NCBI RefSeq assembly: GCF_001039355.2
Contig: NW_019773581.1
Coordinates: forward strand, 220,396-284,395
Length of the DNA: 64,000 nt
From: Lingula anatina
Lineage: Eukaryota; Brachiopoda; Lingulata; Lingulida; Lingulidae
Reading direction: 5' to 3'
Below, in pieces: positions 24,001-39,900 of this stretch. Both the position numbers and the translations under genes were made by a program. The notes below the pieces were generated by a model that was not told the origin of the DNA, made no database searches, and saw nothing but the letters and a program-made list of their open reading frames with translations. The first letter of the stretch is position 1. Every line of letters begins with the position of its first letter.

Positions 24001-27000
24001 ACTGTTTCACTCGTGATACATGAATTATGAAATATTTTGAGTTTTGCACTTATAGTTCAAATACTAGTACAGTACAAGATTGAAAGACGGGAGAATCAAT
24101 TAAAACCCGTTAACATTATCTAATTAATTGAAATACTTGAACTAAAAAGTTTAATTGCCAATGACGAGAGGTATAAACCCAGTGTCATTGTTAATGAGGC
24201 ACTATATCTAGCGTGTCTTTCATCACTTCCCAGCGCACGATTAGTGTGGTTAGCAACCGCAATCAAACAGGGTGTTGCATAAGCGGACATCTCATGAATT
24301 AAACCTCAGTCTAAATAAAAAAAAAACAGCACATCGCATCCAAGTGTCATGAAAAAGACTGATTCTGCTTTAAACGGCTCTTTAGTTGCATTTATTCTAA
24401 AGCAAGTGCATGTTGGCACAATGAATGCCCGAGTGAGTACAGCAGGTTTGAGACTGTTATATTTATTACTTCCCCATTCCCAGATCAAGTCTGACTGTAC
24501 TATACCGAGTCAAAAAAAAGACTGGTAAAGTATTAGTTTGTTTCCCAGCCTGTTGACCAATGTACTTAGCCTTTAGAATTTAGAACGCACTTCGACGTCA
24601 TGGCGTTGTAAAACTTAAAGTGTGGTTCTTACATCATGCAAGAACAAAACAGAGCAAGAACAGTGTGGCATATACACATGCACTAGTTCCATCATATAGG
24701 ATTGAAGGCGAGGTCTGATCAAACAAGGGAATACGATGGCACACACTTAAACTTGAAGTAAAAGCACCACAGTGACTATCATCCACAGGGCTGGGGCATT
24801 TCCTGATATTTGTTCCTATCCAGACAGTGCACTTGGCCACCCATGCTGCCAAGGGAAAACATGAGTGAGTTGACTTAGAAAATATCGATACATTGAATAT
24901 GACAACAAGGGAGTTTTTCACACAATAATCACATTTCGAGCCATGAAAATGTAAAATCAGGAAAAATAGCCTTTAACGATGGAAGACCCGAAACTGTTGA
25001 CGACTACATTGAAAAACGTCTGGCAACCCTTAGCAAAATAATTAATGCTTTATAATGAACTATTTGCGACGCTCTTGGACACATCAATAAAGTGCAGAGC
25101 AGAAATGCGAAGAAACGCCAAATTGCACAGTTGAATTAACATCGTAACTCTTTCTATCCCTTCCCCAAAAAGAACAAAAGTTATGAATAAAAGTGATGAA
25201 TTCGACTGTTTTCGCTATCAAAACATCCCATAATCGTTACTGTAGGGACTGAGTTTTGGCAGATACCGGTCTATCATATTCCCTTATTCCCTGCTATTTG
25301 TCTGGGCACATATCACGCAGGATTAACTGCTGTAGGAGAAGTCAAGTCCCCGATGAACTACTCTTGACCCTATACTAACTTGGCACGTGAAATGCGCAGC
25401 CTTCAATACCCGCGGCACTAATTGCTCTGCCATAATCAGCGCTGATTCCCGTTCGATTTGCTAATGCCGCGTTCACTCCTTGCACGGGTAGTTCGTAACA
25501 CATTCGATCTTAAAGGCGTACGGCACATTTCAACAGTTGGGGAGAAGAGATGCAGTTATGCTTTTACCATCAACCCTGATAAATCAGTAGTTTCTTAAGG
25601 ACGTGTTACACAGGGCATAAAATGAGTCTAATACGGTGCGGACAAACAATTAGGCAAACTTTCTCACTCTTATCTTCCATTATTATAGTTGAAATGGTAG
25701 TCCCTTTAATTTACTACACAGAAGACAAATCAGCCTGATGTTGGCTCTGGGCACAGATTTATTTCTGTTTCCAACGTCAGAAGGCGGACCACTATTACCA
25801 TCTTGGGAAACCAAGGGCTTAAATTTTCACTTGTTCACAATAGAATGATTGCAATCAATACTTTCAGCCTTAACTCAAGCCGCTTCAGATTCGAACTTTT
25901 TGTCTCTAGTGTAAACTTTGCCTTTTTTAAAAGGCAGGCGGGATGATGTCTTATTTTTTAGGGGAATCGCTAAGGCCTATGTTAATTTTCCCCAAATCGA
26001 AGACATGGTCGAAGAAGGCTGTGAGAATTCGATTTTGACCCCAGTGGTTTGCGTGAAGGGGGAGGTGTGGCATGAAACGATTTTCTTTGTGGAGATCAAA
26101 TGAAAACTAGATGTCGTGTGCACTTTGTCATTTCTCGGCTTGCTTTATGCTGGACAAGAATATAGAGACTACTACTTCACTGTTTTATAAGAATCAAAGA
26201 AACATATTTGTTCACTGCCCTGTAAATGTTACTAACTGATAATATTCAATTAAGAGTAGAACTGCAACATGCCTTTGTACAAGCTGACGTGAGAGAGCTA
26301 TTCGTGTATTGTCTAGAATTACATCAAAATTACTCTGATACCATCTTTCCTCCTATTAGCTCCGTTGTATGACATAAACAACCTTGGTCATTTAAATAGA
26401 CAAGAGAAGATGTAGAATTCCCTCACTCATCAATATTCACTTTGACACAGTGGGATTTTGTTAATTATGCCATTATATTATTTGCGAGTGATGCGTTCTG
26501 GTAATGGAAGCACGCGGACCCCAATGAAAAGGCATTAACAGGCAACATTTACTCTCTAAATGGCTTTGACAAGCGGTACTCGTGCCACTGAAATACAAAC
26601 ATGTCTCAGCATTGTGCCGAAATCAACTTGATTTTCTCATTTATAAAAATCGATGGAATTTCACCGCAGTCGCCAGATTGAGCCTGGAGCGGGGATAGAA
26701 AAAAAATCCACCAATACTCGTATAAATGTAATGGTGACACAGACATATTATAACAAATTGTATAACTAATCCAGATCTTATAGAGGCATGTTTCATAGAA
26801 ATATTGACAACTACTGGTATTTCTTCAAGTGAAGTAAACCAAACTTTTGATATAACATTAACGACAAAATTTAGGGTTGAAGTTTTCAACTGTATTGTTG
26901 TCATTTCATTGGCTGCGCCTGTGCCATTTAGGCCTGTTATACGCCTTAAAGTACTAGTGTTGGTGAAACACTTGACACCGAAATGTATCATTTCCATTAC

Positions 27001-27905
27001 TGTAGCTGAATATAAAAGCAATATTTTCGGTCGTTTGAATTACAATTTAAAAAGGTTGATTTTAAACAGTTACTTCTGTGCAATATTTCCGAAGGACTTT
27101 TAGGGAGTGCAAGTCAATAACAAGAGCGGCCTTTGTCCACTTGGAAAAAAATCATCGGAGTTCAAAGCTTGACAAGGAATTGCATTTTGTTTTATTTTCC
27201 ATCCAACTGCCATCACGACCACAAAGGTGTCTAATACAACGTACTCTATCAGCTGGAAGTAGTCACAAACAACAACGATCGTCGCTTCCTGTTCCTCATC
27301 TCTAGATTTGCTAACTTAATATTTAGTTTTGCTTTTAAAGCGCACTCATGTTTGCGGGTTTAAGTAAAGAATGTTTAACGTGGCGATGCAGCTGTTCTAT
27401 CTAGTATACATAATGATTATTCTTTGACATATTCAGATTGGAATCCATGGCAGAGAATGCACATTATGTAATTCATATATTTTATAATATGCCCCTTTCA
27501 ACAAAAGAACATCAGCCTTTGATCAATAGGAAGAAGTCTGAAATTTGATCACGCTTTTAGCAAGGGGGCTAAACACAATGGACTGCAAGCAACGACGGCA
27601 ATTAAATATTATGATTTATTAGCGTTTTAGATAGATCAAAAACGGATATGACATCTGTTTTTATAGATATAAAGTAACGTTCAGACCAGAACTGTTTCAG
27701 ACTGGAATTGGGTCAATTCTTGTCATCGGAGAAGTCCATTTTGATTTATTTTGATGAAGCAGAAGTGGTCAGCTATAATGTCGGACACATTTTACTCTTT
27801 GCGAAACAAACGGCTTGTTCACATTGAAGTGATATGCTACTGATTCATCTTATTTATAAGTGAGGCGACGTTCCCGGTCTTAAATCGAAAAACAATTCTA
27901 AATGT

Positions 27906-27982
<77 letters not shown>

Positions 27983-30900
27983 GTGTTTGTAAAACAGCCC
28001 CTATGTCTAAACTCTTGAGTGTATGTAGCCCGAGACGATCCACGTTGGCATTCGACATAAATGTAATTCCTCTGATAAACTATCCCGTTACACACTTCCT
28101 GCGCGCTATTTTCTGCGTGCAATTAATAATGCTAGAATGTCTTTTGTGGTTCTTTCGGTCACTTAAATCAAAGCCAACAGCATCCTACACATTTATTGAT
28201 GCAAAAGACAAAAGACAAAAGTCTGAACAAATGAAAGTAATAGCTCCTGCGCTATTTAAATGTTGATTTATTGAAAAATGGTGTAGGTTTACTGTCTATA
28301 GGCAAAACCATGCTCAAAAGGAACATGCTATCTAGCAGTAAACCTTATTTTGTTTAAGGTTATGGCAGATGTTGTGGTTACAGGAAGTCATTAAGGTTTT
28401 TTTATTATCTTCAATGGCATTTAGTTTATTGTGATTCTGAAACTTCCATTCCTGCCACTGCCTCTTTATTTTTTTATCTCAAACGAAAATTGAAAGATGT
28501 AAGTCATTTAATATCGACTGTCTGAAATACTGTTCAAAACAAAATTCCCTTCTTCTGTCTTTCGCCAGTTGTCATTAGGATGCCGTTAACGTCAATATTC
28601 ATGAGAACCAAGTATTTAATTGTTGCCATACAGAAAAACTGCGTTAAAATATCATGTAGTTGTAAATGCCATGCACCAAAGCTGAAAGCAGACATTGTAA
28701 TGGATATTCCTGCACCTGCTGGGAACAGTTTACCGAGCCTTTTCTACACAATAGACGGATTTGAAACTACATGTTTGCTTGACATTTTTTATCTTTTTCT
28801 GTGGTCCTAATGAACATTTCATGTCAGCAAAACATGCTTAGCTTTAGGCCACGTATACAAGCACCGCAATTGTTAATTAACGTTTTTTAACTTACACCTT
28901 AACTCTACCCTTTTGTTTTGTGCGCCTAGCATGTGAACATCACCACAGAATATTCCAAAAAATCATTCATTGCGTTACATACACTAGTGACTTTTATTAA
29001 TTTAATTGTGTTGCTAAGCCAGAGTTTCCTACCTCATATCAAATGTTAGAACAAAACATGTTGTTTTAAGAGTATTAAGACAGAGAACAATAACCTTATT
29101 CAAAGTATTAGTGCTATTAATTTTTGACTCTTGTATACATTTATTATCTCGTTCAGGAAAGTACTTTATCTATGCGAAACTTTGTATTGCACTTCAGTAC
29201 ATGTTTTTTCCCTAGTGCAGGTGTTGTTTCTTAAATGGGAAACGGTGAATTTAATAAGACAACAATGCATCCCTCTCAGGGGTGCCAAGGTATCCCGATA
29301 CGTGGGCAATTGGCATGAAATTTTACCTTAGGGGAAATGGTTTGCTGCGTTCCAAAGCAAAAGTCAGATAATCTGTACATATTTGTTACCAATAACATCA
29401 TGGTTTATTGAGTAGCCAAGCGAAATAATCTAGAGAGAAAAAATATTTCTTGGCAATAACATGTTTACCTTGGGCTCTGTAGGGAAAACAGAGGCCAAAA
29501 TGACAGAAAAAGTTTACGTAAGGCCAAACAAGACTTGCAATTATAATAAGTTGACAGCAGCTAAAAAGTGGCAGGCATTCAAACGAAATATTACGGGATT
29601 ATAATCCCTATAGTGATGCACTAAAAAAACAGCATCCGATTATTTGCACAGCCAGGTAACGGATAATCACAGCAGTTAAGAAACGAAAACCGACTTGGAA
29701 AAGTAAGACTTAATGAGATTTTATGATACTTAGGACAAAATACTAACTAGTACGTAGGCCTAAATGTGCCAATTACTGCAGGGAAATGTTTCCAAGCCAA
29801 ACTCGATCAGCGACAGGAACGTGCAAATCCAAACTAAGCAACTACTCGCACATGGTTGGAAGACGGTTTCAAGAGTCACTGGTGTCCCCAAAGCCAATTG
29901 TTTATATGCTTGAGTGCAATTTTATTTTGCAATTATAACCATGGGTTATATTAAGAGTATCCACCAAAGATTTGAAATAATAAGTGCCTTCTCATGAAGA
30001 TGGGATCCGAAGACAAACTGAATATATGTAGTAAGGGAAATTGAGACAGCGGAAGAGACAAGAGCGTTTAAGCAAAAACAGAAAAAAATCGATAGGTTTT
30101 TCACTAAACACTCTCTCTTTTACATAAACGCGCGAGCACGCACTCACACGCAAAGGTTTGGAACAATCGTCCATAAAACAAACTTCTATGAGTACTTCAT
30201 AGGGGACAAATTCACTTTCGTAATATCAAAAATGATTCATTGTGACGCCGAGAAACTGATGTTCGACCCTGACATCATCTGTTAAAATGTTGTACGAATC
30301 AATCATTAATATTCCCATAACAAATAAAATGTAAGTTAATAAGTTAATTATTTCGCTCAAATTGATTTCACAACTGCCAGCATAACATAACATAGCACAA
30401 CCATATATGAAATATGCTGTTTTCAGTTGTCATAGCAGATTAATAGCCTCTGACGGATCTGGAAAGTACGCAGTGTGCCACGCATACCCACCCTCCTCCC
30501 CCCTCCCCTCCCCCCTTTTGCCCCATCCACAATTTTCGTATGAACCATATTTTACCCCTCCCCCCTCCCCCCCCCCCCAAAAAAAAGACTATGACAAGCA
30601 AAACTTGGAAAAAACTAAGCATTTTTCCATCCCTGTGAATCAGACATAGCGCTAATGGGTAACCCTATGCACGAAGAAGAATATATAATGTACACGTACG
30701 TGTTAGTGTAATTTCTAATGGCATTTGCTGTTTATTGTCACCTCTTTTCATCCAGCCTCTCGTCTTTTCCACATAAGGAGGAAATACACAATCTCACCAA
30801 TCAGCCAGTGTAAGGGCTCACTCCCAATGAAATTATCGTTTTATATAGATCGATCCAATTCTGCGGGCACTTTCTCTGCATACAGCCAGATTGACACGTA

Positions 30901-33900
30901 TCTTGTTTCCAATGCACTTGTATAATCAACAGCTTTTCCGCATTCTGCTCAACGACAGAAGGACGTGTTGATCTGTTAATCTGATTGCATTCAGCGAGAG
31001 ACAACGGGCTGTTGGGTCGATCTACGTAGAACGATAGTTTCATTGGGTATGAACCCTCAGGTTATTGTTTTGTAACTTTGTCGACATTTGACCTCATCCT
31101 AGCTCATAAAAATGTCATGTCATTAATAACATTTTTCCAATGGAAAATGTGAAACACCTTCTTTTTTTTTCTTCAGAGGGAAAATACAATAATGTACGTC
31201 ACCAAACAATACCTTATTGCTGCATGCAAAATAAAGGCGTGTCCAGTGTCAGCCGCCAGTGACCCTTCACGCTATCTATTACTGACCGGGGACATGTTTC
31301 ATGATTTAATCCTTACTTTGGGACATGAAGCACATGTTATGCACTGTGATACCGCCAATGATCAGCACGCTATGAAATATACTCAAACCCCGCGTGGCCT
31401 ATCGTAAGTATATTCTCCATGTCCCTCAGCCATGCCAACGGATAATGCCAAGTCGTAACAGAATTACTGTACACAGAGCTTAGCTATTTCGTTTGCTTTG
31501 TTAATCTTGTTACTTCAGAAAGATTTAGTCTTCAAAAATGAATTCTTGGCGGACGATCTTGAGTGGGTGTGTATGGCAATCGAATGTTACGCACAGTGAC
31601 TTAATTGCAAGACAAAATGATAGCAGTATAGTAATTTATAATCATTTCTAACATTTGATAAATTCTTTTTTCACAAATATCGAGTTATTTTTATGAGTGC
31701 GATACATTTTAAGTGTTATTTACAGCGGGGGGGGGGGGAGCACCGGAGTTAATTTGATCAGTTTTCCACCAGTGCCGAAATGACACCACGAAATGAAAAC
31801 CGTCAAAATTCCATGGCGCCTAATTTAATTCATGACTGAATAAGGGTGCATCAAAACATCAAGAACAAACAACGCAATGATGGCCCCACTGAGAGCTGAT
31901 ATTTATAGAGAATAATAGTAGGCGGACAAAGAATGGGAAGTGTTAACGTGGAAATAAGACGTTAAACAAAAACCATTATAATTATTCGACAAGCGTCTGA
32001 TAGAGGAAATCCTGCTGTGTAATTCCTGGTATCGGTCAGTACTATGGTCAGAAGAGGGATGACTGGATGCCTGATCACAATACAACTGGCCACGTGTACG
32101 TGCAGGTGATAGGTTTGACCTAAAACTGTTTTAGATCGGATTGCAATGGGTGCACATGCAGGCACTAAAGGGTATTAATTTGCTAACAGCATTGTCATTA
32201 GGTTGGGCATTAGGTGCATGTACATTTAATATTTTATTGGTTTTGTTTTGAAAATATTACAGAAAACTGCACTGGGTGGGTTAGGATAGCAAGAAGGGTG
32301 GGTCATGGTTTCATACTTTTGGTGAATTTTGCAGTTGTTCTGTTGACCATATGCATTTTTACATGTACATTGCATGACTTCTTCGGCTTATTTCTTTGGT
32401 TATGGGCTGGGGACTTAATCTGCCTGCTAGTCTTGAAAAAGTTTCGCCCTCTGAACACGCATTTATCAAACAGATTAAGTAAAACAATAGCCTAATGCAG
32501 TTATCGTATATATTCGTGAGTTGATACAGTTTCGTGTTAAAAATACGTCACTTTAAGCCTTACAGCAATTCTCATAAAACTTACGTCATGTTATCACAAG
32601 ACACTGAGTCTAACTGACGTCAAAGGAGCCATGTGACCTTTGCAAAAAAAAAAACAGTAATAGTACAATCCCGTAGTGAATTTTCATTATAAGGAGGCAA
32701 CAGTGATGGAGTACACGCTTTCTGGAATTTGTCCCTACGCGAATCGAGCTAAGGAAAAGGTATTCCATCATACAATGATCAAATTAAAAATGACTAATGG
32801 AGGAAATGGAAGTGATCTGTTACTATTATCCCAGTTGTGTGTGTGTGTGTATGGTTTATTGTTACCCAAAGACCCATGGTATTTCCTTACGATGTTACAT
32901 ACCGATGGTGATAAACGACAGTATATTGACGTAAAGGGGTAATTGCTCTCCCAGCACCTCGTTTAAGGTCAAATGCAAGGCCAAGGTCACGTTTTATCAT
33001 CTGTAAAGCCCCTGTTACACGGGGTTCAAATTCCAAACGCTAGGAGAACGTATCTTGGACCCCCTTTGAAGTTTGGACTTTAAAGATATTCAACAGTCAA
33101 GATCAAAATGCATCAGGGTAAATGGAGTTCTTAAAACATTTAACATTTTACAGCTATTTCTTATATTCCATATTTGTGAGAGAAGAACGGCTGGAAATCG
33201 CTGTCCAAGCGGCTGAAAACCTATCGTAATAGGGGCTGAAGGGTCACTCATTGCATGTCTTTTTTAATCAGTTGCTCGTTCTGTAAGTTAGAGCTCCCCC
33301 GTGTAAAGTTAAGTAAACCTGCTTTTAAAAAATCATTGCAAATAAACTAATCCGCACATTCTACGTAATATATTTAGAGTGGTCGTAATACCATCAGTAT
33401 TAGTGGTGCTATCTTGCAATATTGTTGAGCTGCAACTATTAATTTCGATGTATTAAAGCAGTGATGTTTTCCGACAGCTGACAGGGGGTTCGATTAGTGA
33501 GAGAGAGAGGGAGCAATGTAATTCGAAATGCTGCATGTGGTGCTTTCTGTTATCACGCTGGTTAACATGCAGAATGGTTTCTAAGGTATCTAACGTACGT
33601 GGCTGGCTCGCTTGTGGATATCATTATGGTTTGCACGTCTCTCAGATGTTCGAACTATCGTATTCTATATGGGAACACGGCCAGATGTGATGTAGAGCGT
33701 AATGTTTTGTAATGTGCAATAAAGTAATCGTTTTGCCCGAGGAAAGCAACTGCGCAGCAGTAATTTTTCTATTTCCGTTGTATTTGCTGTATCAAAAGCA
33801 AATTGAACGACCGATTCTATCAAGACAAGTTGGCTTTATGTGACATTACCAAAGGACATTTCATCAATCACAGTGTCTGTTTCTAAAGGTAAAAGTCCAC

Positions 33901-36900
33901 TTAATGTTTGTTTTATTCGATATTCCGATTCTGTATCCCAATACGTAAAGCGCATATAACCGCGAGCCTTCCCTTTTCTTAATAAGACACATAGTCCATT
34001 TTATCAAGAATCGCAGATGTTAAACATAATCAAATTCTTCACTTGTTGTTTCCTGCACATGAGCAGCCAAGACAGTGTCAGGTAATAATTATTTTTCTGT
34101 GAAATTACAAAGATAAATTTGTGGTTGAAAATCTGAAACACCAATGAACAAACAAGATCAGTCGGATAAACAAATTACAGGTGATAGTCAAAGATGTGAT
34201 CAATGCCGAATGGTTTCATCTCTGTGCGGAGCATACATGTCTGCCTCGGAGTTAATTCACAATTACCACCAAAAGACGAGAACTGTCTTGCTAAATGTCT
34301 CAAGTTCTTGGGCTATACTAATAGACAGCTAAAATCGTGCATATGAATACCACAGTCAGCTTTGCAATAGTGGTCTAAGAACTTTTTAGACCGAAAGGCT
34401 CTGCAATAAATGTATTTTACATACCTATACATAGGTTATTACACTGAGATCAAAAATCGTCTTCCATTTATAATCTCAACTTGCTGAAGGGGGATAGTTA
34501 AAGGGCAAAAACGAATTTAACAGCTTTTTATATGCCTTATTAAATGCAACGTACAGTAGCCTAGCTTGGAGGTGAAGATTACAGCCCAAGCACTGACTTT
34601 ACACTTTTTTGTGAGCAGGCCTGTGCTCCATCCTCTGCCGGGGAGTAAATGCTGAGGGCTGAGGGAATAGGCAACAGGTACCGCTGGAGAAGTTTCGCCA
34701 TCCTTGGCTCGAAATCGGGCGAGAACGAGAGAAGTGGGTCGGTTTCGCAATCCTCTGTCAGAACATCATAGGGCAAACGTAACCCCACTCCTTCGAACGT
34801 TTCATTTGCCCAACGGGCATTTCCCCTTTACAGTTTGCGTGTCTCGTTAAATGAAAGGCTAAACCAAGCAACACACAATCGTATTCGTCTTGATCATTGT
34901 TTCTGGGAAACAATTACCCGCATAAGAATCCATCATCTGTTTCAATTACGCGTCCATTGAAACTTTGAATTAGGCACGATAAACTGGTCAGTGTAAAGAG
35001 GGAAAATGTTCTTCATGTATTGTAGATGTGGATGGCACTCACGGGATACTATTGCATGCCGTATATAAATGCATCAGTTATAATTGATCGGAAAAGGAGC
35101 GTTTTTCTGCAAGATTCCATTTATATTTCACAGTTTATATGTGTGACATTTGCGGTTTTTACTTCAATTAGTTCGATATGCGCAATTCTGTACTTCAGCC
35201 TTCTTTTTGCCAACATCTCTTCTTTTGGTGTAATTTCTTTTTAATGTCACCATCTTCTAATGTCACCTTCCCCGTGTAATTCCTGTTTTACATGTACTAA
35301 CTGCGTGTCCATAAAGAAAAAAAAGAGGGTTATAAACAGTAAGGTGGCTCTTGATATCTATTATAAAAGTAAGCAAAAACTGCGCTGGAATGTAAGAGCT
35401 ACGGGTTTTAAATGATGTAAACCGTCTGTTCAAATGCAAATTACGTTATTCAACTCAATTGCTCTGTTGGCTCTTTTAACCGTCGAAAATTCCAAAACTG
35501 TGTCTTATAACAAGGCGCATGCCTCTACAAAAGGAACTTAGTCCCTGAATATTATATATGTTGGCATATAAAACTGCCAATACATGTCATACAAGTGAGA
35601 CATGATGTTTTTTGCTACAGTCCATAAACTAAGTAAACGGAGCATATAAAGTTGATCAATTGAGGATAACATGTAAGCCATAAATAATAGAGGATATGGT
35701 TCAGGATAACATGTAAATCACTAATAACAGAAGGTATGCTTTAGAGATGTTCACATTTATTGTAAAGGGGTTTTGTCGACTAGTTTGATAACAATGCGGC
35801 CGATCGACCGCCGTGTGTAAACATTTGTCAGTTTCAACAAAAATGTCCTATTAAATACTGCCATGTTTCACTGCAGTTACCCGCGGTACATCGATTTGCC
35901 CCTTTGGCACATCTGTCAAGTAAAAATAAACTAGACCGTTATCTATTATCAATAAACACTGAGAATCTAAGTATACCTATTCAGATTCTGACAAAAACAA
36001 CCTTTTTATCTCTTTCATGATATAAAGTGAACATGTACATGTATATCACAAGCCAACCTATTTGCACCACAAGTAAGCAAACACTTAATTCGAATTACAT
36101 TTGGCCAATATCGAAACTTGCAATCAACCAGATACAAATTGTAAGCAACACGCTGTGTAACAACAACAGGCACGTGGAGACTTAGACCCCATTTCCATAG
36201 AGTTTAGATCGATCTATCCCTGTGGGGAGTCTCACTAGATTACTGTCAGCTTAGCCGTCTGTCCCGCCTACTAAAAGCTGTAAGGGGGTAATTAACTATG
36301 GTGCGCGCTCAGCTGACTGCAATTTAGTTTGAACCCCCAGGGAGTTAGGTCGATCTAAATCTTAATCTCTGGATCGATCTAAATCTCTGGGAATGCACCC
36401 TTAAAGTTGAACACAAGTGCGACAGGAATGGCAGCCTGGAACCCACTACGGATTAAAATCCGTTCCCCATTACTTTACTTAAGAGACAATGCTGGTCTCG
36501 ATACTTCCAGTATAACAGGAATGGAAGTCCGGACTCTCATATGATTAGTACAGGTTAGTTGGAGTATTGGGGTTAGTATATGGGAGGAATGCCACCTGTA
36601 CAAATTAAAGGGAAGCGGACTATAGTTCCTAGCGGACTTCCATTCCTGTTACACCGGCTATCTGTAACGTGCACTGAGCATCAGGGACTCTGGACTTCTA
36701 TTCTTAGGACTAGCATTCCTGCCGTTCAAGTATCACAAAAGCTACCTTGTTGAGACTTTCAGTCGAATTGTCACCCCAGTCAATAAGGGAGATATCATTC
36801 ACAGTTCTTGTTGCCTTGCAAAATATGCTTTGCATTATGCAAGGTTTAGCTGTCGTTTGAACCAAAGAGGCAGTAAATGGTTGTGCGGGCAGGCTGCCCC

Positions 36901-39900
36901 GTTTAATGTGTTTAGTGCCAGGAACGTGCATAGGCAAAACGGAAGAGGACGGTGAACGGCAGCCATCTTGATCTCGCTCTAAACAACAAATTGGACGTTT
37001 TTATTATTATTACCTTTCATATTGCTTTTACTGTTATGTCGAATGTGTGATTTGATTAATTTTAAATAACAAATCCGTAGCGACTAAAGCTCCCCACATA
37101 ACCTCTTTCTTTCACATATTGATTTTTTTATTATATCTAAAAACTTGGGAGATATGCACTCTATACTTCACCCTAATGCTCAATGGCATGATGAACTAAC
37201 CCGTTTGTAACAGATTTTAACTGAATTCCGAGGAAAACCTAAAGAACCATAGCGCCATAACGTTAACTATATTTTTGCTATATATTTTTGCTATATATTT
37301 TTGCTTCTGTTGCAAGATGACTCAATACCATACCAAAGATTCGTGGAATTAAAAAAGGGACATTTCAGCTTGCGAAGCAAATCTGGACTTTCATTATTAA
37401 AGATTATCTGAAATTTGTTTCATTGGACCTATTTTCATATAATGAGATATGATTTTTCCGGTGAAACTGATGGAAAACAACAGTGAAAGTGACGCACAAT
37501 GTTAGCCCGTTGTTTCCATATACGACTATGATCGTTATTTCCACCTTTGAATACACGTGTAAGTAATTTGCACCAAACGAGGAATTAAAGCAGAAGGTTT
37601 GTTTCATTGCAAAACTGACTTTATACTACAACAGTAATACAGGTGGCATTGTATTAATGATGGTGATATTTTCCTCGCCCGGTTTAGATTCCACTGCTTC
37701 TGTGCGTATTTTAAATTTGGCTAGATGAATTCCCACCTTGCGGTACAGATAAACTTCTCCAACAAGTGAAGCGGTATGATAACTAATGAGATGAAATGAC
37801 AAAAATCGGCAGTTCTTTTTTGATGGTGGTTTATATTGAGAGAGATTGAACATTGTCAGTATTGTGCGTATCTTTTCTAACACCTCTAATATTTATGAAG
37901 AATTTTATTAGTGACGTCATCAAGAATGATTAACCGGGGAATCACAACACAAGGAATAAACATGGCGCCAGGCAAAGGGCCCCTGGTGGCAATATTCACA
38001 CACGCGCGCGCACACACCCACACACCCACATTTTTAATATTCTCAAGCTGTTTGCCTGTATAAAAGTACAATGGAATCGATGAAATATATCATGCCATAG
38101 AACAAAGCTCACGACGCCTGATTGATAATACTATACATATCACAGTGTAGGAAATATACGTAGGAAATTATCTGCACAGAGAGTCTCGTGTCCATTAGTT
38201 GCGCCCACTTCTTCCAAATGCTCCTGCACGCGTTTTCCCGGTCACACAAGGACGAGTTATCAATTTTCAATTTTTCCAGGACGAACAGTCTATTGAGATG
38301 CAATATGTGGCACCGTTGGAATCAAAGCACCATACACTGATGCCTAAATGGACCTAATTAAACGGAAAACTTTAGGCAAATACATATTGCATTAAATTCT
38401 GCATGCTTCGTTACATGCTTAAAAAGGCACTTTGCTAGTTCACGCAGTGTCTCTTTACCAGAACTTGAAACTACGTTCTGGTCGCAAAAGTATTACATAT
38501 CATTTTAGGAGAAGCTTTTTTTCAATCACGCGCTGCATACGGATGTTGTCTCGATATTTGATATGTGCCTTTGCTATTAATCCAGGGCTATTAAGAAAAC
38601 TGTTTCTGGTGTATAATGTAATTTCCCTATTCGGTGCTTTTATAAGGGACTAACACAGTGTATGTAATGTAAATGTTCTTCTTTATGCACATTGCGGTTT
38701 GAAAAACATTTTGCTGACCCTCCATCCTAGCAGTCACCACATTGATATATGTAAATGCGCGCTACGCGCACACACACAAACAGAGAAATATATTCATACA
38801 TACACATATACCTGTACATTCAACATTTATTTTTATGCATACATTCACCTAACAAAAAAATGTAATGTCTGGGCGTACATGTCATAGAAACAGCTGCAAA
38901 AATGGGCTCGTTTTGCAAATTGTCAGAAAAAAAGATACATACTGGATCAATTGACCTGCTTTGTGGCACTGCAGGTTTAGAGTGTTGCATCAAAACCAAT
39001 TGTTTACTGAAAAATGTTACACTCCATTATTTGTTGAAGAAGCTGAGTATGCAATGTATGTGTAATCCACAGCACCTTTGCACTGAATAAAACGTTCTGA
39101 TGTAACATCAATTGTCAATCGGCACTTCCAATTCGTCCAATTGATGAGACTAAGGTAAATACAGCTGCTGGTGATTTTTTTTTTTTTTTTTTACTTTGGC
39201 ATACGCAAAACAATCTGTACACCGGACGCACTGACACCAATGGTACCTCATCCAGAGAGAACGACTATATTGTAAATCGTTATTCTTACCTTCAGGATTG
39301 AAAACCAACATTAATCTAACTGAAGACTAGTGAAAAGAAAGTTGGTACGCGCATTAATCTTGCAGTGCCGTTAATCTTAAAATGAAGAGGAAAGTGCTGG
39401 AGAACATGCACAATCCTCCACGCCAGACGAACCAACGCCAGCGGTGCCTTATCGAGCGAGGGCGACTATAATGGTAATCACTTCTTTTTCTTTCAGGGTC
39501 GTAAAACACGATATTCATTATATCTGTTTCCAAGACCACTAGACTAACGTCGAAAGCACTGAGCCTCAAGTGCCGCGGAACACGCTCTCTTGCCTAGACA
39601 AAGCCTGCTCATCTGACGTAATCGAAGCGATCCTGTTGATAATCGATATTATTTGATATTACATACACGTTCACTGTTTCACTGGGAGATCCAGAATATC
39701 CTACCAGGGATATTTTTGATATGACAACTCTACCCCAGTTCCATCTGCGACGACTTTTGACGAGGGAAGGGTGTATTTTCTTAACATACAATACAATGGG
39801 CATAAAACCAGCGATCTAACCACTTTTGGAAATATATAATCATATAGGGATGAGACCTGAAATCATAAATATGCTTTGAAACAGAGATGCAGAACGGATA

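Noticed and set aside
27837-28266. Open frames with Leu-Ser, Cys-Val and Thr-His repeats on both strands
   Set aside because: They are translations of the CT/GT microsatellite.
32214-32495. Open frame with several hydrophobic segments, resembling a small membrane protein
   Set aside because: AT-rich intron DNA often gives hydrophobic frames; no homology, splice context or polyA signal supports it.
33007-33306. TTACACGGGG words in inverted orientation about 290 bp apart
   Set aside because: Only about ten bases match, and the flanks do not pair, so a MITE call is not supported.
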